A stretch of 64,000 bases of DNA from Nonomuraea turkmeniaca (GTDB taxonomy: Bacteria > Actinomycetota > Actinomycetes > Streptosporangiales > Streptosporangiaceae): positions 1 to 64,000 of the forward strand of contig NZ_VCKY01000026.1 of assembly GCF_005889735.1 (NCBI RefSeq). The letters are read 5' to 3'. Under the pieces are notes generated by a model, which searched no databases, had not been told where the DNA came from, and saw only the letters and a program-made list of their open reading frames with translations. The position numbers and the translations under genes were made by a program. Shown in pieces: positions 54,311-62,300 of the stretch. Numbering within the stretch: position 1 is the first letter of the stretch; every line of letters begins with the position of its first letter.

Positions 54311-54541
54311 ATGGGAGTAAGCCCTCAGGCACAGCGGTTCGCGCAGTTCCTTGAGAGCGCGAGCGGGAAGTCCTCGACGCCAGGCCTCGACCTGGCCATC
54401 GTCGAGACAAACCATCGGGAGTCGACCGAGCCGGAAGGCGCGACCTACGCCGAAGTGGACGCGAACGGCGTCCCCGCCCCCTGGTGCATCCCGAGGGCGC
54501 TGACCCCAGCCGAGCGCGCCAAGCCGACCGGCCCGCCGTAG
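54311..54541 (+). pseudogene. N-terminal fragment of an HSL-type alpha/beta hydrolase
   Basis: A 76-codon frame with AGGAG 7 nt before the ATG. The product begins like HSL-family esterases (SPQAQRFAQFLESASG) and contains EGATYAEVDANGVPAPWCIP, matching the strand that precedes their H-G-G-G oxyanion motif. It then stops at a TAG with no catalytic part. The promoter side and start look intact, so a short peptide may be made; the enzyme is lost. Confidence 0.6.
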
Positions 54542-54720
54542 ACCTTCTGGACGAGCAGGTTCCCAACGGGCCCGAGGGCGGGCGCAGGCGAAGGGACATG
54601 AAGATCTGTTCGCGGCGACGCTGAGTTCCTGACCATGGCCGTTGCGCACGTTCTGTTCGGCACTTGCCTCGGACATTTCCTTTCATTCTCATTCAGCAAG
54701 AAATCAGGAACAGAAATATC

Positions 54721-55722
54721 ATGAAAGCATTCATCCTCGACCGCTATGGAAACAATGACAGCGTGCGCGCGGGCGTAATGCCGGACCCGGAGGTACGGGA
54801 GAACGACGTCCTGGTCCAGATCCACGCCGCAGGCGTGAACCTTCTCGATTCCAAAATCAGGAACGGAGAGTTCAAACTCATTCTGCCCTATCACCTGCCG
54901 GTCGTTCTAGGCAACGATGTGGCCGGCGTCGTGGTCCGGGTCGGGTCTCGAGTGCGGCGATTCAAACCCGGCGACGAGGTCTACTCACGGCCGGGCCAAG
55001 ATCGAATCGGTGCTTTCGCGGAGCTCATCTCGATAAAAGAAGACGATCTGGCGCTGAAGCCAACGCACCTCACCATGGAAGAAGCGGCCTCCATCCCACT
55101 GGTCGGCTTGACCGCCTGGCAAGCGTTGATCGAGAAAGCGAAGCTGAAGAGCGGACAGAAAGTCCTCATTCAAGCAGGTTCCGGCGGCGTGGGAACCTTT
55201 GCCATCCAGTTGGCCAAGCATGTCGGCGCGACCGTGGCTGCGACGACCAGCACAGCGAACATCGATCTGGTCAAGCGCCTCGGCGCAGATGTCGTGATCG
55301 ACTACAGGAAAGACGACTTCGAAAAAATTCTGCATGGCTACGATGTGGTCTTGCACAGCCTGGACGACGAGACGCTCAAAAATTCTCTACGAGTGCTGAA
55401 ACCCGGTGGAAAGCTCATCTCGATCTCAGGCCCACCTGATCACGATTTCGCGAAACAGGTCGGGGCGCCATGGATTTTGCGGCCGGTAATGCGCGTCTTG
55501 AGCTATCGGGCCAGGCAGGCGGCGAAACGTCAGCACGTCAGCTATTCGTTTCTGTTCATGAGAGCAAGCGGAGATCAGCTGCGCGAGATCAGCGCTCTCA
55601 TCGATTCGGGGATCATACGCCCGGTCGTGGATCGGGTCTTTCCGTTCGAATCGACCAACGAAGCCATGGCTTACCTCGAAACAGGACGCGCCAAAGGCAA
55701 GGTCGTCGTCAAGGTGCGATGA
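54721..55722 (+). CDS. medium-chain dehydrogenase/reductase, quinone-oxidoreductase-like
   Basis: 333 residues. GroES-like N-terminal domain (VLVQIHAAGVNLLDSKIRNG; LGNDVAGVVVRVG) without Zn ligands, then the Rossmann domain with IQAGSGGVGTFAIQLAKHVG (NADPH-binding G-x-G-x-x-G), as in zeta-crystallin/QorA-like NADP-dependent oxidoreductases. AGGAAC lies about 12 nt before the ATG. Codons are clearly richer in A/T third positions (AAA, ATT, GAA) than any neighbour, suggesting acquisition from a lower-GC donor. Probably acts on an electrophilic ketone or quinone. Adjacent to a TetR regulator. Confidence 0.9.
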   Translation: MKAFILDRYGNNDSVRAGVMPDPEVRENDVLVQIHAAGVNLLDSKIRNGEFKLILPYHLPVVLGNDVAGVVVRVGSRVRRFKPGDEVYSRPGQDRIGAFAELISIKEDDLALKPTHLTMEEAASIPLVGLTAWQALIEKAKLKSGQKVLIQAGSGGVGTFAIQLAKHVGATVAATTSTANIDLVKRLGADVVIDYRKDDFEKILHGYDVVLHSLDDETLKNSLRVLKPGGKLISISGPPDHDFAKQVGAPWILRPVMRVLSYRARQAAKRQHVSYSFLFMRASGDQLREISALIDSGIIRPVVDRVFPFESTNEAMAYLETGRAKGKVVVKVR

Positions 55723-55843
55723 ACATCCGGCCGCGGGCTCCGGGGGTTGCACCCGCGAACACACCGACAAGCAGGAGAGCACATCATGAGCACGTATATG
55801 GCGACGCAGCCGAGAACCGTCCGCCCGGTTCACCTACCGGCGG

Positions 55844-56623
55844 ATGGGACAACAGCGCGGTGTCCCGCTGGTCCTGCTGCACCGCTTCCGCGGCACCATC
55901 GACTGGTGGGACCCGCAGTTCCTGGACTACCTGGCCGCCGAGCACGACGTGATCGTGTTCGACAATGTCGGGATCGGCTACGCCACCGGCGAGCCGCGCG
56001 ACTCCCTGGAGGGATTCGCCGAGGGCGCCATCGAGTTCATCGAGGCACTCGGTCTTGCGCAGGCCGACCTGCTCGGCTGGTCGCTGGGTGGCATTGTGGC
56101 CCAGCACGTGGCCCTGCGACGCCCCGAGTTGGTGCGCAAGCTCATCGTGGCGGGCAGCAGCCCGGCCGCCTGGGTGCCCGGGGCGCCGCCCATGAGCGAG
56201 AAGGTCCTGGGCATCATGTCCAAGCCCGACGGCGGCGACCTTGACGACACGACGTACCTGTTCTATCCCGAAACCGACGCGGGCCGCGTCGCCGCACGCG
56301 AGCATTTCGCCCACGTCTCGACCCGGCTTGCCGCCGGCGGCCCCGGCATCTCCGAGGCAGCGGCCAAGGGCCTGCTCACCGCGGTGGCCAAGCTCCTGGA
56401 GCGCCCCTTCGAACAGGCGCGAGCAGAACTGGAAGCCATCAAGCAGCCCGTCCTTTACGCCAACGGCGTGCATGACGTGATGCTGCCCGCAGACGCTTCC
56501 TACGTCGCGGTCCAGCACCTCGACTCGGGCACTCTCATCCTCTACAGCGACGCCGGCCACGCCTTCCTGTTCCAGCACGCCAAAACATTCGCCACCGAGG
56601 TGACCCACTTCCTCGCCGCCTGA
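55844..56623 (+). CDS. alpha/beta hydrolase with a frameshifted N-terminus
   Basis: 259 residues in the main frame from an internal ATG. LVLLHRFRGTIDWWDPQFLD (H-R-F oxyanion region), nucleophile GWSLGGIVAQH, Asp in ANGVHDVMLP and His in YSDAGHAFLF are present. The natural start is the ATG at 55786, which has a strong GCAGGAGAG site, but its frame (MSTYMATQPRTVRP) breaks at about 55828; FTYRRMG in the main frame continues it. Relatives read as one chain, so there is a +1-type shift (real or a sequencing error). If real, translation would need the weak internal ATG at 55844 and would lose about 20 residues. Confidence 0.75.
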   Translation: MGQQRGVPLVLLHRFRGTIDWWDPQFLDYLAAEHDVIVFDNVGIGYATGEPRDSLEGFAEGAIEFIEALGLAQADLLGWSLGGIVAQHVALRRPELVRKLIVAGSSPAAWVPGAPPMSEKVLGIMSKPDGGDLDDTTYLFYPETDAGRVAAREHFAHVSTRLAAGGPGISEAAAKGLLTAVAKLLERPFEQARAELEAIKQPVLYANGVHDVMLPADASYVAVQHLDSGTLILYSDAGHAFLFQHAKTFATEVTHFLAA

Positions 56624-56670
56624 CCTCGCCTACGCCACCGACACCATCTCATTTTCACCAGGAGCCTTCC

Positions 56671-57369
56671 ATGGATCTGTCCACCAGCACCGTTCTTGTC
56701 ACCGGAGCCAACCGGGGGTTTGGCCGCGCGCTCGCTGCCGAGCTGCTCGGCCGCGGCGCCTCCGTCTACGTCGGCGCCCGTAACCCCGGCCAGGTCGACC
56801 TGCCGGGCGCCAAGCCGATCGCGCTCGACGTCACCGACCCCGCCTCCGTGGCGGCCGCCGCCCAAGCCACAGGCGACGTGACGGTCCTGATCAACAACGC
56901 CGGCTCAGCCACCGGCAGCGACCTGCTCGCAGGCGACCTGGACGACATCCGCCTGGAGATGGACACCCACTATTTCGGCACCCTCTCGGTAACCCGCGGT
57001 TTCGTACCCCAGATCGTGGCCAACGGCGGCGGCGCGATCCTGAACATCCTGTCCGGCCTGTCCTGGGTCAGCTTCCCGGAGATCGGTGCCTACTGCGCCG
57101 CCAAGTCCGCGCAGTGGTCACTCACCAACGCCCTGCGCGTGCAGCTCGCCGACCAGGGCATCCGAGTGGCCGGACTGCACGTCGGCTACATGGACACCGA
57201 CATGGCACGGACGGTCACCATGGCCAAGTCCGACCCCGCCGACATCGCCCGGATCGCCGTCGACGGCCTCGCCGCCGGCGCCTACGAAATCCTCGCGGAC
57301 GACACCAGCCGCCAGGCACAGGCCGCGCTGGGCGCAGGCGTCACGGCGCTCTACCCGCAGCTGGTCTGA
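56671..57369 (+). CDS. SDR family oxidoreductase
   Basis: 232 residues; GGAG precedes the ATG by 7 nt. Classical short-chain dehydrogenase: TVLVTGANRGFGRALAAELL (T-G-x3-G-x-G), LINNAGSATG (N-N-A-G), active-site ILSGLSWVSFPEIGAYCAAK with Ser, Tyr and Lys in Y-x3-K spacing. The short C-terminus and preserved catalytic set suggest an NAD(P)-dependent ketone/alcohol reductase. It follows the hydrolase by 47 bp on the same strand, so the oxidoreductase-hydrolase-SDR trio may be one transcript under the TetR protein. Confidence 0.92.
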   Translation: MDLSTSTVLVTGANRGFGRALAAELLGRGASVYVGARNPGQVDLPGAKPIALDVTDPASVAAAAQATGDVTVLINNAGSATGSDLLAGDLDDIRLEMDTHYFGTLSVTRGFVPQIVANGGGAILNILSGLSWVSFPEIGAYCAAKSAQWSLTNALRVQLADQGIRVAGLHVGYMDTDMARTVTMAKSDPADIARIAVDGLAAGAYEILADDTSRQAQAALGAGVTALYPQLV

Positions 57370-57413
57370 GGACCAGTCCGGTGAGCACGTGCGCCTGCCC
57401 TAGGGCCGCGACA

Positions 57414-57438
57414 AGCCCGCCTCACAGCAAAGCGGGCT
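57414..57438. terminator. hairpin between convergent SDR and NRPS-operon ends
   Basis: AGCCCGC and GCGGGCT form a perfect 7-bp stem with an 11-nt loop, 45 bp after the SDR stop and 38 bp past the end of the minus-strand NRPS operon. CTGGTC-TGAG-GACCAG (57361-57376) over the SDR stop is a second small hairpin. Either could serve both directions. Confidence 0.5.
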
Positions 57439-57475
57439 CGCCCAGGGCACCACGATCAGGGCCTGACCCTCGCGA

Positions 57476-58888
57476 TCACCTACCTCTCCGAGGTCCACGA
57501 AGACCTTCCCAACGGGGCTGAGGCGTCAGGCCGGCGTTGCCCCTGACGGCGGCGATGGGGACGTCCTCGGTGAGGCTCCGGACCAGCAGGGCCTCGACGC
57601 CGAGCAGCATGGCCCTCGCCGTGTCCCTGCAGAGGAACGCGGTGTCGACGATGAGGCTGAGCTGACCGGTGTCGGGGGCGGTGCCCAGGGTGAAGAACAC
57701 CTTGAACCGGACACCGGGCCAGGCGTTCGTGACGTACGTACGGGTCTTCTCGGTGAGCGGGGCCAGGTTCTCGCCGGGTGCGAGGCGGGGCAGGTTCGGC
57801 CACGTTCCGTCGGCCCGCCTGTCGTTGAAGAAGGCGTCCAGGTCCGGTTCCCTGCCCCGGACGCGGCCGATCTCCGCGCGCATGGCCTGCATCTCGAAGG
57901 GGTCGTAATGGGCGTTGCGATAGGCCACGAGGGCGCTGCGGTGCGCGGCGACGCACGTGTCGGCGAAGCCGGTGGCGGGCAGGTCGAGCACGAGCAGCCC
58001 GTCCTGGCCCACGGTGCCGACCAGCGGACGGGTGCGAGGATCGCGCCGGTTGCTGTGGACGAGCTGCATGACCGCCCTCGGCCGGCCGCTCACCACGGCC
58101 AGTACGGTGGCGCAGGCGGCGATGACCACACTCGTCGTGCTGATCGTCAACCGCTCGGCCAGCCGCACGGCCGCCGCCGCGAGCGCCACCGACTCCATGC
58201 CGACCTCAATGAACCGCGGCTCCTCCGCCTCCCCAGGCGGATGGTCGAACACCTCCAGCGGGACCTCCTCCAGCACCGAGCGCCAATAACGGATCGACCG
58301 CTGCGAGCGCGCCAGGAACGGCTCCTCGCGCTCCAGTGCCGCCTGGTCCATCGGCTGCCACGTGGGCGGCGGCAGGTCGTCGCCTCGGAGCAGCTCCCGC
58401 CACTCGGCGGAGAGCAGGCTCAGCGCGTGGTAGTCCACCGCCAGGTGGGAGAAGGCGAACGCCAGGGCCCTCGGTCTGCCGTCGCGGAGTACGATGGCGC
58501 AGCGCAGCGGCAGGTCCTCGCCGTGTGCGAAGACCGTCCTGGCCAGTTCGCCGGCGATGCGCTCGGCGGTGCCCAGCGGCCCCTCCTGGCCTGCCTCCAG
58601 CAGCTCCACGCTCAGCTCACCGTTGCGCGCCACCCGCTGCACCGGTCCGTCCGAGGTGTCGGCGAAGGTGGTGCGCAGGCTCTCGTGGCGTTCGAGCATC
58701 CTGCGCAGCGCGCCCAGCACGGTGGTGAGGTCGCGCTTTCCGTGGACCGGCAGCACCCACGGGCAGTTGAGAAAGGATTGGCTGGGCCCCATCAGGTGGA
58801 CGGCCCGCCACATCAGCCGCTGCCCCCAGGTCAGCGCCGCCTCACCGCCCCGCGGCCCGCTGAACGCCACCGAGGCGTTCCCGGTCAT
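57476..58888 (-). CDS. stand-alone condensation-domain protein of the NRPS operon
   Basis: 470 residues from the ATG at 58888, which overlaps the carrier-protein stop (ATGA); the longer frame to 59014 lies inside the carrier gene. It has a condensation-domain fold: start LTWGQRLMWRAVHLMGPSQS, RRMLERHESLRTTFAD, and FSHLAVDYHALSLL in place of H-H-x-x-x-D-G. The second, catalytic His and the Asp are kept, but the first His is Ser and the Gly is Tyr. MQLVHSNRRDPRTRPLVGTV matches the latch region. It may load or transfer a substrate to the free carrier protein, or be non-condensing. Last gene of the operon. Confidence 0.8.
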   Translation of the reverse strand: MTGNASVAFSGPRGGEAALTWGQRLMWRAVHLMGPSQSFLNCPWVLPVHGKRDLTTVLGALRRMLERHESLRTTFADTSDGPVQRVARNGELSVELLEAGQEGPLGTAERIAGELARTVFAHGEDLPLRCAIVLRDGRPRALAFAFSHLAVDYHALSLLSAEWRELLRGDDLPPPTWQPMDQAALEREEPFLARSQRSIRYWRSVLEEVPLEVFDHPPGEAEEPRFIEVGMESVALAAAAVRLAERLTISTTSVVIAACATVLAVVSGRPRAVMQLVHSNRRDPRTRPLVGTVGQDGLLVLDLPATGFADTCVAAHRSALVAYRNAHYDPFEMQAMRAEIGRVRGREPDLDAFFNDRRADGTWPNLPRLAPGENLAPLTEKTRTYVTNAWPGVRFKVFFTLGTAPDTGQLSLIVDTAFLCRDTARAMLLGVEALLVRSLTEDVPIAAVRGNAGLTPQPRWEGLRGPRRGR

Positions 58889-59148
58889 CGCGGATCCAAC
58901 AGGCCCGAGACATGGGCGGCGAGGGCGTCGACGTGCTCGAAGGCGGACAGGTCGCCGCCGAGATCGACGTCCACCCCGAAGGCGTCCTCGATCGAGTCGA
59001 TGAGCCGGATCCACGCCAGCGAGGTCAGGCCCAGTGCCGGCAGCGAGTGCTCGCCCGCGAGCGCCTCCTCGGCACTGATCTCGCCGCCGGACGCGTCGGC
59101 GACCATGTCCGCGAGCATCCGCTCCAGGTCCCTTCGCGCCGGCGTCAC
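58885..59148 (-). CDS. free-standing peptidyl/acyl carrier protein
   Basis: 87 residues from a GTG at 59148 that overlaps the mbtH stop. The phosphopantetheine motif is LPALGLTSLAWIRLIDSIED, with the attachment Ser in L-G-L-T-S-L (canonical L-G-G/x-x-S-L). Length and four-helix pattern fit a carrier protein. It sits between MbtH and the condensation-like protein, its probable partner. Confidence 0.85.
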   Translation of the reverse strand: MTPARRDLERMLADMVADASGGEISAEEALAGEHSLPALGLTSLAWIRLIDSIEDAFGVDVDLGGDLSAFEHVDALAAHVSGLLDPR

Positions 59149-59348
59149 CGCGCGCCCCCGTCGGCGTCCTGGCGCAGCCGTACGCTGCGGGGCCGCATGT
59201 CCGTCCAGATCTGGTCGATGTGGTCGAGGCACTCCTGCCGGCCGCCGGTGAAGCCTGTGGCCCGCCAGCCGTCAGGGGGCTGCCGGTCGAAGGGCAGCAG
59301 CGAGTACTGGTCCTCGTCGTTGACGACCACCTGGTGTCGTTCGGTCAT
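59145..59348 (-). CDS. MbtH family protein
   Basis: 67 residues. All family marks are visible: VVVNDEDQYSLLPFDRQPPD, GWRATGFTGGRQECLDHIDQ and IWTDMRP. The usual S-L-W is S-L-L here. MbtH proteins bind and activate adenylation domains of NRPS; the natural partner is the A domain of the gene just upstream. The start is 1 nt after the NRPS stop. Confidence 0.95.
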   Translation of the reverse strand: MTERHQVVVNDEDQYSLLPFDRQPPDGWRATGFTGGRQECLDHIDQIWTDMRPRSVRLRQDADGGAR

Positions 59349-59349
59349 G

Positions 59350-62300
59350 TCATTCCTCCGTGGGTCGCAGGGCTCGTACGCCGACCAGGTCGTCGGCGAC
59401 GGCGTCGGGCACCTCGTGGTCGAAGCGGGCCAGCGCCGGGACACGCATGGCGACCAGCGTGATCGCCACGATGACGAGGCCGAAGAGCACGTACATGAAG
59501 GCGATGCCGCGGCCGGGACCGATGCCGATGACCGCACCGACCGTGGAGGCCAGCGCGCCACCGTCCAGCAGCAGCGGGTCGAGCACCGAGGCGGCGTACG
59601 GGGCGACGAGCCCGAAGCCGATCGGCAGCGTCGACCAGGCGATGAGCGTGTTCATCGCGAACACCCTGCCGTGGAACCGCTGCGGCACCTTGACCTGCAC
59701 GATCGTGGTGTAGATCCCGTTCAGCAGCGTGACCCAGGCGGTGATGCCGCACACGCCGATGGCGATCACGGTCAGGTCGGCGCGCAGGCCGGTGATGAGG
59801 CAGAAGCAGCCCAGGACGAGGCTGCACAGCAGCACCCCGCGCAGCCGCAGGCGGCGCGGGCCGCCCCAGACAATCATGACGAGCGCGCCCGCGAACGTCC
59901 CGACCCCGGCCAGGAAGGAGATCCTGCCGACGTCGGCGAGTTCGGCGAAGGCGAGCACCAGCGGCGAGAACATCAGCAGCAGCGGCGCGAGGAACACGTT
60001 CAGCACGACGAAGAACAGCAACATGCCGACGAACCCGCGATGCCCGAGCGAGTACCGCAGCCCGCCCAGGATCTCGTCCTTGATCGACTCCCGGCGCCGC
60101 CAGGGCATGGTGGCCGGGAACCGCACCAGCAGCAGGACGACGATCGCGACCGCGTAGCTGACGACGTCGAGGAGGAGGATGCCGCCGAGCCCGATGGTGG
60201 ACATCAGGCCGACGGCGAAGATGGGCACCAGGAGCTGGGCGGTGCCGGTGCCGAGCTGGGTGATGCCGACGGCGTGCCCGAGATAGTGCTTGGGCACGAG
60301 CTGCGGCACGGCCGAGAAGTACGCGAGCCGCTGGAACGTGAGCGCGACCGACAGGCAGCCCAGCAGCGGATAGATCATCCCCACGGACAGGTTCCCGGTC
60401 CACAACAACACGCCGAACGCGAGCTGGATCGTGAACGCCGCGCAGTCAGCGGCCAGCATCACCCGCCGCCGGCTCGTCCTGTCGATGATCGCCCCGGCGA
60501 CCGGCGCGGTCAGCAGCCCCGGCACCAGTCCCACGACCGCCATCAGGGCGAACTGCGCCACCGACCCGGTCGTGGTGTAGATCCACAGGGGGACGGCGAA
60601 CTCTGTCAGCGCCGACCCCGTGGCGGACACGAGCTGGCTCATCGCGACGGCGAGGAAGCGCGGAATGCCGGGCTGCGCCCCGGCGGGAGCGGGCAGCGTG
60701 TCGGAGTGGGACACGTCGTGCAGCCACCAGGTGGCATCAGGGCGACGGGCCAGTGGCCCGGCCAGGTCACGGTGGACGGTGGTGACGATCTCGGCCAGCT
60801 CTTCCGCCCGGTATTTCAGGAAGAAGTGTCCCGCCTCCGCCAGCACGATCACGGCCGATGTCGAGGTCAGGAAATGCCATTCGCGGAAGCGTTCCTGGTA
60901 GTAGTCCGTCGCCGGGTCCTCGGTGCCCACCACGGAGATCACGGGAGCGCGCAGCCGGTCTGTGCCCGACTCGAACAGGCGGGTGTAGTACTCCTCGGCC
61001 TCCCGCGAGTCGCGGCGCATGTTCCGTACGATGCGGCGCGCCTGCGCGGGATCGAGGTCGCCCATGTCCACGCCCTGCGAGATCAGCCAGTTGACGTAGC
61101 GCTGGTCGCTGCGGAGCCGCTCGGCCTCGGCGAACCTGGCGATCCGCGACATCACGGCGCCGCGCGGCCGGGCGAAAGGGAAGATGCCGCCGATGTAGAC
61201 GCCGACGAGGTCCCTTCCCGCGGCCTCCAACCGGCGGGCGATCTCCACGGTCAGGGCCGAGCCGACGCCGCAGTGGCCGTACAGGGCGATCGGGCCCTCG
61301 ACCTTCTCCAGGATCTCGCGCACGCATCCGGCGGCGAGCTCGTCGAACGGCAGTCTGTCCTCGACGACGCCCACGTCGTGGCCGGGGATCGCCACCGACC
61401 ACAGCGCGTGCCCGTCCGGCAGGGCGTCGGCGAGCGGCTGGTAGACGACGGCGCTGCCACCGCCGTACGGGACGCACACGTAGCTCAGGACCGGCGTCAT
61501 GCTGCGGGCGGCGGTCAGCCGGTGCAGCAGCGAACGGGGCCCGCGCCGGTCCGCCGGGGTGTCGGCGAGTGCGGCCAGCTCGCGGATGGTGCGATGCTTG
61601 AACACGTCCATGACGCTGACCTCGGCGCCGGCCTGCTGGCGCAGCCGGGCCACCACCTGGGTCGCGAGCAGGGAATGCCCGCCGAGGTCGAAGAAGTCGT
61701 CGTCGACGCCGACCGCCTCGACGCCCAGCAGTTCGCCCCAGATCGTGGCCAACGCTCGTTCTGTGGGTGTGTCCGGTGCGATGAGCTCGACCGCGGCGTC
61801 CCGGGTGGCGACGGGTGCGGGGAGCCGGCGGCGGTCCAGCTTGCCGTTGGGGCTCAGCGGCAGGGCGGCGAGGGTGACGTAGCCCGCGGGCACCATGTAG
61901 TCGGGGAGCGTCTTCTTCAGCTCGGCCCGCAGGGCGGCATGGTCGAGCGCCCGTTCCAAGCCGTCGGCGGGCGGGGCTTGCTCGTCGCCCGGCGTGACGT
62001 AGGCGACCAGGCGGTCCTCGCGGACGATCACGGCCGCGTCCCTGACGGCGGGCAGGGCGCGCAGGGCCGCTTCGATCTCGCCGGGTTCGATGCGCTGGCC
62101 GCGCAGCTTGACCTGGCTGTCCAGCCGGCCGAGGAACTCCAGGGCGCCGTCGGGGCGGCGTCTGGCCAGGTCGCCGGTGCGGTAGAGCCGCGATCCCGGC
62201 GGGCCGAAGGGGTCCGGCACGAACCGCTCGGCGGTGAGCGCGGGACGGTTCAGGTAACCCCTGGCCAGGCCCGCGCCGCCGATGAACAGCTCGCCCGGCA

